Assembly: GCF_014384795.1 (NCBI RefSeq)
Contig: NZ_JACRSR010000001.1
Location: forward strand, 248,001 to 312,000
Reading direction: 5' to 3'
DNA from: Gehongia tenuis
GTDB taxonomy: Bacteria; Bacillota; Clostridia; Christensenellales; NSJ-53
Length of the DNA stretch: 64,000 bases
Both the position numbers and the translations under genes were made by a program. The notes below the pieces were generated by a model that was not told the DNA's origin, ran no database searches, and was given only the letters and a program-made list of their open reading frames with translations. Shown here in pieces: positions 39,432 through 48,454 of the stretch; position 1 is the stretch's first letter, and each line of letters opens with the position of its first letter.

Positions 39432-40934
39432 TCATTCCCCGGCGTGCTTGATCCCGAGGATGGCCAGCTCCCGGCTGGTCATGCCGATGCCCCGGAGCAT
39501 CAGCCGGTTGCCCCGAAGAGCCTCGATAGCGTTGATACCCATGCCGCCCATCATCTCCTCGATTTCGTGGGTCCAGGCGGTGACGAGGTTCACCAGGCGC
39601 TGCTGGCCCAGCGCCGGATCGAGGCGCCGCGCCAGTTCCGGGCGCTGGGTGGCGATGCCCCAGTTGCATCTGCCCTGCTGGCAGGAGCGGCACAGGTGGC
39701 ACCCGAGGGCGAGGAGGGCCGCCGTTGCGATATACACCCCGTCGGCCCCGAGGGCAATGGCTTTGACCACATCGGCGGCGGAGCGGATGGACCCGCCGGC
39801 GATGATGGACACCTCGTCCCGGATGCCCTCGTCCCGGAGCCGCTGGTCCACCGCCGCGAGGGCCAGTTCGATGGGGATGCCCACGTTGTCCCGAATGCGG
39901 GTGGGCGCCGCGCCGGTGCCGCCCCGAAAGCCGTCGAGGGCGATGATGTCCGCGCCGCTTCTCGCGACGCCCGAGGCGATGGCGGCCACGTTGTGCACCG
40001 CCGCGATCTTCACGATCACCGGCTTCTCGTAGGCGGTGGCCTCCTTCAAGGAATAGACCAGCTGGCGGAGATCCTCGATGGAGTAGATATCGTGGTGGGG
40101 AGCCGGGGAGATGGCGTCCGAGCCTTCGGGGATCATGCGGGTGCGGGACACGTCGCCCACGATCTTCCCGCCGGGCAGGTGCCCGCCGATGCCCGGCTTG
40201 GCGCCCTGGCCGATCTTGATCTCGATGGCCGCGCCCGCCCGAAGATACCCGGGATGGACGCCGAACCGGCCGGAGGCCACCTGCACGATGGTGTTCTTCC
40301 CATATTTATAGAAGTCCTCGTGCAGCCCGCCCTCGCCGGTGTTGTAGTAGGTCCCGAGACGCTCCGCCGCCTGGGCCAGCGCGGCGTGGGCGTTGTAGGA
40401 GATGGAGCCGTAGGACATGGCGGAAAAGAGGATGGGCACGGAGAGCCGGAGCTGGGGCGGGAGGCTGGGCACCAGCCTGCCCGACCGGTCCCGCCGCAGG
40501 GTTTGGGGCTTTTTGCCCAGGCTCACCCGGGTCTCCATGGGCTCCCGGAGGGGATCGATGGAGGGGTTGGTCACCTGGGAGGCGTTGATCAGGATGCGGT
40601 CAAAGTAGCTGGGGTACTCCTTGGGACTGCCCATGGAGGAGAGCAGCACGCCGCCGGATTCGGCCTGGCGGTAGATCTCCGAGATAGTTTGGCCCTTCCA
40701 GCTTCCGCTCTCCCGGAAGGTGTGGTCCGTCTTCACGATCTTGAGGGCGCCGGCGGGGCAAAGGCACACGCAGCGGTGGCAGCACACGCATTTCGTGGAA
40801 TCGGAGAGCATCACGCCCCCCGCCTCGTCCATGCGGTGGACCCCGTTCGCGCACTGCCGCTCACAGATCCGGCAGCGGGTGCAGCGGTCCTTGTCCCGGA
40901 CCACCTCGTATTCGGGCTGCAGCATGTTAAGCAT
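39432..40934 (-). CDS. glutamate synthase FMN/iron-sulfur subunit
   Basis: This 500-residue protein begins with two ferredoxin-like 4Fe-4S motifs (CTRCRICERQC, CVCCHRCVCLCP), followed by the FMN-binding TIM barrel of glutamate synthase: ILFSAMSYGSISYNA, EGGLHEDF, IKIGQGAKPGIGGHLPG, LDGFRGGTGAAPT. It reduces 2-oxoglutarate plus ammonia to glutamate. The N-terminal ferredoxin domain suggests ferredoxin as electron donor, since no GltD-type NADPH subunit is encoded nearby. The start overlaps the stop of the amidotransferase gene. A second start at 40925 is possible. Confidence 0.9.
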   Translation of the reverse strand: MLNMLQPEYEVVRDKDRCTRCRICERQCANGVHRMDEAGGVMLSDSTKCVCCHRCVCLCPAGALKIVKTDHTFRESGSWKGQTISEIYRQAESGGVLLSSMGSPKEYPSYFDRILINASQVTNPSIDPLREPMETRVSLGKKPQTLRRDRSGRLVPSLPPQLRLSVPILFSAMSYGSISYNAHAALAQAAERLGTYYNTGEGGLHEDFYKYGKNTIVQVASGRFGVHPGYLRAGAAIEIKIGQGAKPGIGGHLPGGKIVGDVSRTRMIPEGSDAISPAPHHDIYSIEDLRQLVYSLKEATAYEKPVIVKIAAVHNVAAIASGVARSGADIIALDGFRGGTGAAPTRIRDNVGIPIELALAAVDQRLRDEGIRDEVSIIAGGSIRSAADVVKAIALGADGVYIATAALLALGCHLCRSCQQGRCNWGIATQRPELARRLDPALGQQRLVNLVTAWTHEIEEMMGGMGINAIEALRGNRLMLRGIGMTSRELAILGIKHAGE

Positions 40935-42024
40935 GATCTTTTTCCCCCTTCAGCCGCAGGATGACGGGCTCGCCGCCCGCCGGGGCATGGATGTTTTCCG
41001 CGTCCGGGCAGACGGCCCGGATGGCCGCCTCCTCGCTGGCCATGTACACCCGCTCGTTCTTCTCCGCCACCACCATGGAGCGGAGCTTCAGCCGGTCATT
41101 GAGCGCCATCATCCCGCCGTCAAAGCCCGCCAGGATGGAGAAGGGGCCGGTGATGTTAAGCCCGGAGAAGGCGGTGCGAAGATAGGTCAGGCGGGCCCGC
41201 TCCGCCGCGTCCCGGTCCTCGATGGCGGACCAGAAGGGCGCCGCGATGATCTCCGCGATCTCCGTAAGGGTCATCCCCAGCCTTCGGTGAAGGTAGTCGA
41301 AGATGCAGGTGATCACCTCGGTGTCCGTCTTGAGCGTGCAACGGTAGCCGTACATCTCGATGGTCCGCCGGTTGGCGTCGTAGGAGGAGATCTCGCCGTT
41401 ATGGACGACGGAGTATTCCAAAAGGGCGAAGGGGTGGGAACCGCCCCACCAGCCCGGCGTGTTGGTGGGATAGCGGCCGTGGGCGGTCCAGCCGTAGCCC
41501 CGGTATTCCTCCAGCCGGTAGAATTCGGCCACGTCCTCGGGATAGCCCACCGCCTTGAAAACGCCCATGTTCCTGCCGCTGGAGAACACGTAGGCGCCGG
41601 AAATTTCGCTGTTCACCCGCATCACCGAGCGCATGGTGAATTCCCCTTCATCGAGCTGGCTCTCGGCGAGCTTCACGGCGAGGGGCCGGCAGAAGTAGCG
41701 CCAGATCAGCGGTTCGCCGGTGATGGACTTCACCTTGCGGGTGGGGATCTTGGACAGGTTCACGATGTCAAAGTGCCGTTCCAGGAACCTCTCGCAGGTC
41801 TCCCTGGCCGCGGGGGTGTCATAGAAGATGTGCAGGGCGTATTCGTCCGGATACTCGGGATAGATGCCGTACCCGGCGAATCCGCCGCCAAGGCCGTTGG
41901 ACCGCTCGTGCATTACCGCGATGGACTCGGCGATCGTCCCGCCGGACAGCCTTTCCCCGTCCCGGGCGAAGATCCCCGAGATGGCGCAGCCCGACGGATT
42001 GCGAAACTCCCCTTCACGCAGCAT
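40927..42024 (-). CDS. glutamate synthase glutamine amidotransferase subunit
   Basis: This 365-residue class II (Ntn) glutaminase matches the N-terminal domain of GltB. The nucleophilic cysteine is in SGCAISGIFARDG, about 12 residues from the start, so a short propeptide must be removed. WTAHGRYPTNTPGW and SVVHNGEISSYDANR are family motifs. It delivers ammonia to the FMN subunit. GGAGG lies before ATG 42024. It is the first gene of the ten-gene nitrogen operon, and the attenuator hairpin ends only 17 bases before its start codon. Confidence 0.9.
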   Translation of the reverse strand: MLREGEFRNPSGCAISGIFARDGERLSGGTIAESIAVMHERSNGLGGGFAGYGIYPEYPDEYALHIFYDTPAARETCERFLERHFDIVNLSKIPTRKVKSITGEPLIWRYFCRPLAVKLAESQLDEGEFTMRSVMRVNSEISGAYVFSSGRNMGVFKAVGYPEDVAEFYRLEEYRGYGWTAHGRYPTNTPGWWGGSHPFALLEYSVVHNGEISSYDANRRTIEMYGYRCTLKTDTEVITCIFDYLHRRLGMTLTEIAEIIAAPFWSAIEDRDAAERARLTYLRTAFSGLNITGPFSILAGFDGGMMALNDRLKLRSMVVAEKNERVYMASEEAAIRAVCPDAENIHAPAGGEPVILRLKGEKDHA

Positions 42025-42040
42025 ACCGATTCCTCCCATC

Positions 42041-42111
42041 AAAAAAGGCGCCCATTCCCCGGCCCTTCTTTCCTCAAAAAAGGGGGGCCCGGGAATGAAC
42101 GCCTTTGTTCA
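42041..42111 (-). promoter_or_regulatory. glt leader: ANTAR-like hairpin overlapping a terminator
   Basis: Read on the minus strand, TGAAC - AAAGGC - GTTCA (42111-42096) is a 5-bp hairpin whose hexaloop has A at position 1 and G at position 4, the ANTAR hallmark. Its loop end and 3' arm are also the start of a 19-bp terminator stem (42103-42085 with 42065-42047, one mismatch) followed by six T. The two folds exclude each other. The usual first ANTAR hairpin is not visible. Confidence 0.72.
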
Positions 42112-42122
42112 TCACGGCTCCA

Positions 42123-42151
42123 AGTCTACTGCAAAAAGAAGGTGCTGTCAA
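42123..42151 (-). promoter_or_regulatory. promoter of the ten-gene nitrogen operon
   Basis: On the minus strand TTGACA (42146-42151) and TAGACT (42123-42128) have a 17-base spacer. Transcription would start about ten bases before the ANTAR-like hairpin. Confidence 0.8.
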
Positions 42152-42277
42152 CCAAAAAAGAAGGAAAATTAGGATGATCCTGCAAAAAACTTTATTTTAT
42201 GAAGATTTGGGCGAAAAAGCCCGTCCAATTTGACGATGCACAAATTTGTTTCCTGCAAAAAAATTTTCAAAAATCAT

Positions 42278-42306
42278 TTGACAAGGGAAAAATCCGGCGC
42301 TATACT
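42278..42306 (+). promoter_or_regulatory. promoter of the asnA-glnN operon
   Basis: TTGACA (42278-42283) and TATACT (42301-42306) have a 17-base spacer. It is back to back with the glt promoter. The 126 bases between are AT-rich and hold only a small GGGC / GCCC hairpin. Confidence 0.85.
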
Positions 42307-42316
42307 GGCCCCATCA

Positions 42317-42356
42317 ACAGCAATGGCGCTGTGGGAAATGACCCACGGCGCCTTTT
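42317..42356 (+). promoter_or_regulatory. asnA leader: ANTAR-like hairpin overlapping a terminator
   Basis: ACAGC - AATGGC - GCTGT (42317-42332) has a hexaloop with A1 and G4. From loop position 4 (42325) the same bases form the 5' arm of an 11-bp terminator (42325-42335 with 42342-42352, then TTTT). The RNA start predicted from the promoter leaves almost no room for another hairpin upstream. Confidence 0.72.
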
Positions 42357-42386
42357 CTCATTTTAAGCTGGAAAGGATGAGCGAAC

Positions 42387-43394
42387 ATGACCCAAACCTG
42401 GATACCGGAAGGCTACAGGTCCAAACTGGACCTGTACGACACGCAGACCGCCATCGGCTTTTTGAAGCGCACCTTTGAGGATGCCCTCGCAGCGGCCCTC
42501 AATCTGAAGCGCGTCTCGGCGCCCCTTTTTGTGGACCCGGCGACCGGGCTCAACGACGACCTGAACGGGGTGGAGCGGCCGGTATCCTTCGATATCCCGG
42601 CCGCCGGCAGGGAGGCCCAGGTGGTGCACTCCCTGGCCAAGTGGAAGCGGATGGCCCTTTACCAGTACGGCTTTCAGCCGGGCGAGGGACTTTATACCGA
42701 CATGAACGCCATCCGCAGGGACGAGGAGCTGGATAACCTCCACTCCGTCTACGTGGACCAGTGGGACTGGGAGAAGGTGATCACCCCCGAGACCCGCACC
42801 CGGGCCTATTTGAAGGAAACGGTGCAGGCCATCGTGGACGCCGTGTGCCACACGGCCGTCCAACTGGAGAAGCGCTATCCCGGGCTCACCGGCACCCTCT
42901 CCCGCAAGGTCAGCTTCGTGACCACCCAGGAGCTGGAGGACCGGTACCCGGACAAAACCCCGAAGGAGCGGGAGGACGCCTACCTCAAAGAACGGGGGAC
43001 CGCCTTCATCATGGAGATCGGCGGCCGGCTGAAGTCGGGCGGGCGGCACGACGGCCGGGCGCCGGACTACGACGATTGGAAGCTGAACGGCGACATCGTC
43101 TTTTGGAGCGAGGTGCTGGGCCGGGCCTTCGAGGTGTCCTCCATGGGCATCCGGGTGGACCCGAAGTCCCTTGACGAACAGCTGACGGAGGCCGGCTGCG
43201 ACGAGCGGCGGAAACTGCCCTTCCACCGCATGCTCCTTGAGGGCAGGCTGCCCCTCACCATGGGCGGCGGCATCGGCCAGTCCCGATTGTCCATGCTGCT
43301 GCTCGGCAAGGCCCACATCGGCGAGGTGCAGGCATCCATCTGGGACGACGAGACCCGAACGGCCTGCGAAAAGGCGGGCATCCATCTCTTATAG
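42387..43394 (+). CDS. asnA: aspartate-ammonia ligase
   Basis: This 335-residue enzyme makes asparagine from aspartate, ammonia and ATP; it belongs to the class II aminoacyl-tRNA synthetase fold. Typical segments are [48 protein letters not shown] and [14 protein letters not shown]. It uses ammonia rather than glutamine. AAAGGA lies 9 bases before the ATG. It is followed by glnN at 21 bases, in a transcript controlled by the leader hairpin described above. Confidence 0.96.
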   Translation: MTQTWIPEGYRSKLDLYDTQTAIGFLKRTFEDALAAALNLKRVSAPLFVDPATGLNDDLNGVERPVSFDIPAAGREAQVVHSLAKWKRMALYQYGFQPGEGLYTDMNAIRRDEELDNLHSVYVDQWDWEKVITPETRTRAYLKETVQAIVDAVCHTAVQLEKRYPGLTGTLSRKVSFVTTQELEDRYPDKTPKEREDAYLKERGTAFIMEIGGRLKSGGRHDGRAPDYDDWKLNGDIVFWSEVLGRAFEVSSMGIRVDPKSLDEQLTEAGCDERRKLPFHRMLLEGRLPLTMGGGIGQSRLSMLLLGKAHIGEVQASIWDDETRTACEKAGIHLL

Positions 43395-43415
43395 AATTGA
43401 AGGAGGCAACAGCGA

Positions 43416-45506
43416 ATGAGCAATGTGACGGAGATCTTTGGAAGCTTGGTATTCAACGACGGGGTGATGCGCCAGCGCCTCCCGAAGGACACCTACAGGG
43501 CCCTCAAACGCACCATCGACGAGGGCCGGAGCCTGGACCGCTCGGTGGCGAACGTGGTGGCCAGCGCCATGAAGGACTGGGCCGTCGAGAAGGGCGCCAC
43601 CCATTTCACCCACTGGTTCCAGCCCATGACCGGCATCACCGCGGAGAAGCATGACAGCTTCATCTCGCCCACGGCGGAGGGCGGCGTCATCATGGAGTTC
43701 TCCGGCAAGGAGCTCATCAAGGGCGAGCCGGACGCCAGCTCCTTCCCCTCCGGCGGGCTGCGGGCCACCTTTGAGGCCAGGGGCTACACCGCCTGGGACC
43801 CCACCTCCTACGCCTTCATCAAGGACGGCACCCTGTGCATTCCCACGGCCTTCTGCTCCTACAGCGGCGAGGCCCTGGACAAGAAAACGCCCCTCATGCG
43901 CTCCATGGAGGTGCTGAACAGGGAGGCCGTGCGGGTGCTCCGCCTTTTCGGCAACGGGGACGTGAAGCGGGTGGTCACCACCATGGGCCCGGAACAGGAG
44001 TACTTCCTGGTGGATAAGGCGCTTTGGAAAAGGCGGAAGGATCTCATCTACTGCGGGCGCACCCTCTTCGGCGCGAAGCCGCCCAAGGGCCAGGAGCTGG
44101 AGGACCACTACTTCGGCGCCATCCGGCCCCGGGTTTCCGCCTACATGAAGGAGCTGGACGAGGAGCTTTGGAAGCTGGGGATTCTGGCCAAGACCAAGCA
44201 CAACGAGGTGGCCCCCGCCCAGCACGAGCTGGCGCCCATCTTCACCACCACCAACGTGGCCGCCGACCACAATCAGCTGACCATGGAGATCATGAAGAAG
44301 GTGGCGGACCGCCACGGCCTGGTGTGCCTGCTCCACGAGAAGCCCTTCGCCGGGGTGAACGGTTCGGGCAAGCACAACAACTGGTCCCTTCTGACCGACA
44401 CCGGCACGAATCTGCTGGAACCCGGCGATTCCCCGGCGGAGAACGCCCAGTTCCTGCTCTTTTTGGTGGCGGTGATCAAGGCGGTGGATGAGTACCAGGA
44501 TCTATTGCGGCTGTCGGTCGCCAGCGCCGGCAACGACCACCGGCTGGGAGCCAACGAGGCGCCGCCGGCCATTGTGTCCATGTTCCTCGGCGACGAGCTC
44601 ACGGCGGTCCTCAAGGCCATCGAGACGGGCGCGCCCTACAACGGCAGCGGCGCCGCCGAGATGAAGGTGGGCGTGCACGTGCTGCCCCGCTTCCCGAAGG
44701 ATACCACCGACCGGAACCGCACCTCGCCCTTCGCCTTCACCGGCAACCGGTTCGAGTTCCGCATGCCCGGGTCCACCCAGTCCATCTCCGGGCCCAATAT
44801 CGTGCTCAACACCATCGTTGCTGAAGAGCTCTCTCTGTTCGCGGATGAACTGGAGGGCGCGGAGGATTTCGAGACGGCGCTCAACGAGCTCATCCGCCGC
44901 ACCCTCCGGGAGCATAACCGCATCGTCTTCAACGGCGACAATTATTCGGACGCGTGGGTGGAGGAGGCGAAGCGCCGGGGCCTGCTCAATCTGAGGTCCG
45001 CCGCCGAGGCCCTGCCTTACTTCGTCAGCGACAAGAACATCGCTCTTTTCACGAAGCACAAGGTGTTCAGCGAAAAGGAGCTCCGCGCCCGGTGCGACAT
45101 CATGCTGGAGAATTACAGCAAGGTCGTCCATATCGAGGGGCTCACCATGCTGGAGATGGCCCGGCGGGACATTCTGCCCGGCGTGCTGGAGTACGTGAAG
45201 GCGCTGGCGGACACCGCCGCGGCGAAGAAGGCCGTCCTTCCCGGGGACGCTGCCGGGGTGGAGAGCGCCCTCATGGAGCGGCTGTCCGCCCTCGCCGCCT
45301 GCCTTGCGCGCAGGGCCGACGCGCTGGAGAGCGCGCTCATGGCCGGAAAGGGCGCCGAGGATGCCGCCGGGGAGGCGCGGTACACCCGCAATCACGTGTT
45401 CACCGCCATGCAGGAGCTAAGAGCGGTGGCCGATGAGATGGAGACCCTGACCGCGGCGAAGTATTGGCCCTATCCCACTTACGGGGAGCTGTTGTTCTCC
45501 GTGTAA
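43416..45506 (+). CDS. glnN: glutamine synthetase, type III
   Basis: This 696-residue protein is the large GSIII form found in Clostridia, Bacteroidetes and cyanobacteria. It opens [18 protein letters not shown] and has the GSIII-specific [41 protein letters not shown] and [16 protein letters not shown] segments. It continues with [22 protein letters not shown] and [16 protein letters not shown] at the active site. AAGGAGG lies 9 bases before the ATG. The leader that follows its stop codon controls read-through to the ammonium transporter. Confidence 0.96.
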   Translation: MSNVTEIFGSLVFNDGVMRQRLPKDTYRALKRTIDEGRSLDRSVANVVASAMKDWAVEKGATHFTHWFQPMTGITAEKHDSFISPTAEGGVIMEFSGKELIKGEPDASSFPSGGLRATFEARGYTAWDPTSYAFIKDGTLCIPTAFCSYSGEALDKKTPLMRSMEVLNREAVRVLRLFGNGDVKRVVTTMGPEQEYFLVDKALWKRRKDLIYCGRTLFGAKPPKGQELEDHYFGAIRPRVSAYMKELDEELWKLGILAKTKHNEVAPAQHELAPIFTTTNVAADHNQLTMEIMKKVADRHGLVCLLHEKPFAGVNGSGKHNNWSLLTDTGTNLLEPGDSPAENAQFLLFLVAVIKAVDEYQDLLRLSVASAGNDHRLGANEAPPAIVSMFLGDELTAVLKAIETGAPYNGSGAAEMKVGVHVLPRFPKDTTDRNRTSPFAFTGNRFEFRMPGSTQSISGPNIVLNTIVAEELSLFADELEGAEDFETALNELIRRTLREHNRIVFNGDNYSDAWVEEAKRRGLLNLRSAAEALPYFVSDKNIALFTKHKVFSEKELRARCDIMLENYSKVVHIEGLTMLEMARRDILPGVLEYVKALADTAAAKKAVLPGDAAGVESALMERLSALAACLARRADALESALMAGKGAEDAAGEARYTRNHVFTAMQELRAVADEMETLTAAKYWPYPTYGELLFSV

Positions 45507-45510
45507 CCGG

Positions 45511-45568
45511 GCGTACAAAGGCGTGCGCTTTCGGCCCCGAAAGGGACCGGAGGTGCACGCTTTTTTTT
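45511..45568 (+). promoter_or_regulatory. amt leader: ANTAR-like hairpin overlapping a terminator
   Basis: GCGTAC - AAAGGC - GTGCGC (45511-45528) is a 6-bp hairpin with the A1/G4 hexaloop. From 45521 the same bases form the 5' arm of a 14-bp terminator (45521-45534 with 45547-45560) followed by eight T. It lies between glnN and amt, so antitermination would decide whether the transporter is expressed with glnN. Confidence 0.72.
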
Positions 45569-45588
45569 ATTGAAAGGAGAGGTTAACT

Positions 45589-47325
45589 ATGTATACATCG
45601 GCTGACACCATTTGGGTGCTGCTGGGAGCGGCGCTGGTATTCTTCATGCAGGCTGGTTTCGCAATGGTGGAGGCGGGCTTTACCCGGGCAAAGAACGCGG
45701 GAAACATCGTGATGAAAAACCTGATGGACTTTGCCTTAGGCACGCCTATCTTCTGGATTGTGGGTTTTGGGCTCATGTTTGGTGCGGGCGGCTCCATCTT
45801 TGGCTGGTTTGACCCTCTGGTTCAGGCGGATTATGCTTTTCTAGATCTGCCCGTACCCTTGCCTGTTTTTCTCATCTTCCAGACGGTGTTCTGCGCAACG
45901 GCGGCCACCATTGTTTCCGGCGCCATGGCGGAGCGCACCAAGTTCTCTGCCTATTGCGTCTATTCGATCGTTATCAGCGCTGTCATTTATCCCATTTCCG
46001 GGCATTGGATCTGGGGCGGTGGATGGCTGGCGGAACTGGGATTCCATGACTTTGCCGGGTCTACAGCGGTGCACATGGTGGGCGGTGTAGCGGCGCTGGT
46101 GGGTGCAAAAATCTTAGGACCCAGGATCGGTAAGTACGACAAGAAGGGCCGCCCCAAAGCTATCCTCGGCCACAGCTTGACCCTGGGAGCCCTGGGTGTA
46201 TTTATCCTTTGGTTCTGCTGGTTTGGCTTCAACGGCACCTCCACACTGTCCGCAACCGGGGAGGATACACTTGTTACCATGGGCACTATTTTTGTGAACA
46301 CCAACCTGGCGGCGGCGGTGGCCGCGGTAACCACGATGTGTGTCACTTGGATTCGCTACAAAAAACCGGACGTATCCATGACTTTGAATGGTGCGTTGGC
46401 GGGACTTGTGGCGATCACAGCCAGCTGCGACCTGGTCTCCCCGGCGGGCGCCGCCATCATCGGCATCGTCGCCGGCGCAGTCATCGTTTTTGGCGTGGAG
46501 TTTGTGGATAAGGTGCTAAAAATTGACGATCCTGTGGGCGCCATCGGTGTGCATGGCATTTGCGGCGCTCTGGGCACGCTGCTGACAGGGGTGCTGGCCA
46601 CAGATGGCGGGCTTGTCTACGGAGGCGGATTTCGCTTTCTTGGGGTGCAGGCTCTCGGCGTCCTCGCGGTTATCATCTGGGTGGCGGCGGCCATGACGGT
46701 GGTCTTTCAGATCATCAAGCACACCATTGGCCTTCGGGTTTCCAAGGAGGAGGAGATCATGGGTCTAGATATGACGGAACACGGTCTTGCTACGAGCTAT
46801 GCAGACTTTATGCCCATGACCGGCGTAGCGGTTGGAAGGGCTCGGTATGGTGACGGCCTGCCTATCCCGGGGGAGACGGTGCCGGTGGTGCATAAGGGAA
46901 CGCTGCCAATGCAAGGGAACGAAATTGGGGCAACTGATGGAACGGGGATGTTTGACGGAGAAAGCCGGCCCCGGCTGACCAAGCTTGTGTTGGTGTTCAA
47001 CCAGGCCAAGTTTGAGGCGCTGAAAAGCGCTATGAACAATATTGGCGTCACGGGCATGACCGTATCCCAGGTTTTGGGATGCGGTACCCAGAAAGGCCGC
47101 ACCGAATACTATCGGGGCGTTGCCGTGGATATGAGCCTTTTGCCCAAGGTAAAGGTGGAAATTGTGGTGTCCAAGGTACCGGTTCAAGAAGTCATTGACA
47201 CCGCCAAAAGGGTACTCTACACCGGGCATATCGGCGATGGTAAGATTTTTGTGTACGATCTTCAAAACGTGGTCAAGATTCGAACCGGCAGCGAAGGCTA
47301 CGATGCTCTGCAAGATGAGGATTGA
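45589..47325 (+). CDS. amt: ammonium transporter fused to a PII signalling domain
   Basis: Residues 1 to about 420 are an Amt/Mep channel with about 11 helices: DTIWVLLGAALVFFMQAGFA, NAGNIVMKNLMD, GHWIWGGGWLAELGFHDFAGS, HMVGGVAALVGA, VFILWFCWFGFNG. After a linker, residues of about 465-578 form a complete PII protein (LTKLVLVFNQAKFEALKSAM, GCGTQKGRTEYYRG T-loop, LPKVKVEIVV, TGHIGDGKIFVYDL). The T-loop has Val where the uridylylated Tyr51 occurs in proteobacteria. PII normally plugs Amt as a separate subunit; here the gate is covalently attached. AAAGGAG lies before the ATG, after a leader with a switchable terminator. Confidence 0.93.
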   Translation: MYTSADTIWVLLGAALVFFMQAGFAMVEAGFTRAKNAGNIVMKNLMDFALGTPIFWIVGFGLMFGAGGSIFGWFDPLVQADYAFLDLPVPLPVFLIFQTVFCATAATIVSGAMAERTKFSAYCVYSIVISAVIYPISGHWIWGGGWLAELGFHDFAGSTAVHMVGGVAALVGAKILGPRIGKYDKKGRPKAILGHSLTLGALGVFILWFCWFGFNGTSTLSATGEDTLVTMGTIFVNTNLAAAVAAVTTMCVTWIRYKKPDVSMTLNGALAGLVAITASCDLVSPAGAAIIGIVAGAVIVFGVEFVDKVLKIDDPVGAIGVHGICGALGTLLTGVLATDGGLVYGGGFRFLGVQALGVLAVIIWVAAAMTVVFQIIKHTIGLRVSKEEEIMGLDMTEHGLATSYADFMPMTGVAVGRARYGDGLPIPGETVPVVHKGTLPMQGNEIGATDGTGMFDGESRPRLTKLVLVFNQAKFEALKSAMNNIGVTGMTVSQVLGCGTQKGRTEYYRGVAVDMSLLPKVKVEIVVSKVPVQEVIDTAKRVLYTGHIGDGKIFVYDLQNVVKIRTGSEGYDALQDED

Positions 47326-47463
47326 TGAAGAGTTCAGAAGGGTTGTAGAAGGGTTCTTCATTTGAGGGGCGGCCCTTTTGTGCGGGCGGGGGAGCGGCGG
47401 CGGAAAAAGACGGGATTGGCCAAAGGGGAGCGGGGTGGTAGAATGGGGCGGGAGGGGAGAAGC

Positions 47464-48045
47464 ATGGTGGAGATGTTGGAAGTCTATGATGAAGCGGGGC
47501 AGTCTCTGGGCGTGGTCAGCCGCGGCCGGGCCCATCGGGAGGGACTCTGGCACCGGGTGGTTCACGGCTGGCTGGTGGAGGACGGCCCGGAGGGAAGGCG
47601 GGTGTACTTCCAAAGGCGGGCGCTGACCAAAAAGGATTTTCCCGGGCTCTACGACATTGCTGCCGCCGGGCACATCGATCCCGGCGAGGACCGGGATGAA
47701 GCCATGATTCGGGAGACCGGGGAGGAGCTGGGCCTTATCCTGGCCCCGGAGGCGCTGGCGTATCTGGGTCAGGTGCGGGAAAGCTTTCCGCCGGCGGGCG
47801 GCTTCCGGGACCGGGAGATCTGCGAGGTGTACCGCATTTCCGCCGGCGCCCCGGCCTTTCGGCTGGGCGAGGAGGTGGACGATATGGTTTATGTTAACCT
47901 AATCGACTTTGAGCGGTGGCTGGTCCAGGGGGGCGCGCTTCCTGCCCGGGATCTGGAGGGCCGGCCCCGCACACTGAGCCGGGCCAATCTGCTGCCCCAC
48001 AGCGAGGCCTATCAGCGCCTGCTTGTTCAAGCGCTGAAAGCATAA
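47464..48045 (+). CDS. NUDIX hydrolase
   Basis: This 193-residue protein has an intact NUDIX box, GHIDPGEDRDEAMIRETGEELGL (written in two parts: GHIDPGEDRDEAM and IRETGEELGL), at about residues 68-90. The flanking WHRVVHGWLVE and FPGLYDIAAAGH segments resemble the isopentenyl-diphosphate isomerase-like/YfcD branch that hydrolyses nucleoside diphosphate compounds. The ATG at 47464 is preceded by GGGAGGGGAG; ATG 47443 is another candidate. It is convergent with locus B. The substrate is not predictable. Confidence 0.85.
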   Translation: MVEMLEVYDEAGQSLGVVSRGRAHREGLWHRVVHGWLVEDGPEGRRVYFQRRALTKKDFPGLYDIAAAGHIDPGEDRDEAMIRETGEELGLILAPEALAYLGQVRESFPPAGGFRDREICEVYRISAGAPAFRLGEEVDDMVYVNLIDFERWLVQGGALPARDLEGRPRTLSRANLLPHSEAYQRLLVQALKA

Positions 48046-48049
48046 AAAA

Positions 48050-48071
48050 AGCGGCCCTTTGGGGCCGCTTT
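48050..48071. terminator. bidirectional terminator
   Basis: AAGCGGCC and GGCCGCTT arms with a CTTTGG loop, with A on the left and T on the right, separate the NUDIX gene from the convergent small gene of locus B. Confidence 0.8.
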
Positions 48072-48081
48072 CAGGTCAGGT

Positions 48082-48321
48082 TCAATCCTTGGAAAGAAAG
48101 GAAACAAGATAGTCCCGCGCCTCCTCCGGGGCGGGAAAGGACAGTTCCCGGCCGCTCACGTAGCGGGCCGCCTCCTGCCATTCGCTGAGGCTGTATTCCG
48201 CTGGATCAATGGACAGCACCGCCTGGCAGAGACTTTTACCATATTCCGTTGTGTGCAGATCGGATAGATACATACAGCCCGCCGCAAGAGCCAGCCGCTC
48301 CAACAATCCTGCTTTACTCAT
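48082..48321 (-). CDS. small conserved protein of the phase-variation module (locus B)
   Basis: This 79-residue protein starts at ATG 48321, with GGAG 9 bases upstream. It is the homologue of the product of 6539-6802: LLERLALAAGCMYLSDL here against LLDYLALRMGCEYLSDL there, with a shared EW pair and an LS ending. At this locus it is the only gene between the switch and a terminator, so it must itself be a product of the switch rather than a passenger of a surface-protein operon. No known domain was recognised; it appears soluble and mixed helical. Confidence 0.75.
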   Translation of the reverse strand: MSKAGLLERLALAAGCMYLSDLHTTEYGKSLCQAVLSIDPAEYSLSEWQEAARYVSGRELSFPAPEEARDYLVSFLSKD

Positions 48322-48338
48322 AGCACAACGCTCCGTCC

Positions 48339-48354
48339 GATAATGTAGACTTTT
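48339..48354 (+). repeat. left inverted repeat, locus B
   Basis: GATAATGTAGACTTTT, exact reverse complement of 48446-48461. It shares the ACTTTT core with the locus A repeat but is otherwise different, suggesting each recombinase recognises its own site. Confidence 0.95.
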
Positions 48355-48425
48355 TAGGACATCTTTCCCTAGGGCATATCTTGTTGGCGGATAACGGGGC
48401 ATCCACCAAATCTTGGACAAGTTTC

Positions 48426-48454
48426 ATTATACCTTTCGCGGCTATAAAAGTCTA
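48426..48454 (-). promoter_or_regulatory. promoter inside invertible segment B, facing left
   Basis: On the minus strand a perfect TATAAT (48426-48431) lies 17 bases after TAGACT (48449-48454). The -35 element is inside the right inverted repeat. Confidence 0.75.

Noticed and set aside
42209..42222. GGGC-GAAAAA-GCCC hairpin between the two nitrogen promoters as an ANTAR site
   Set aside because: It lies upstream of both predicted RNA starts, its loop does not have A1 and G4, and it overlaps no terminator.
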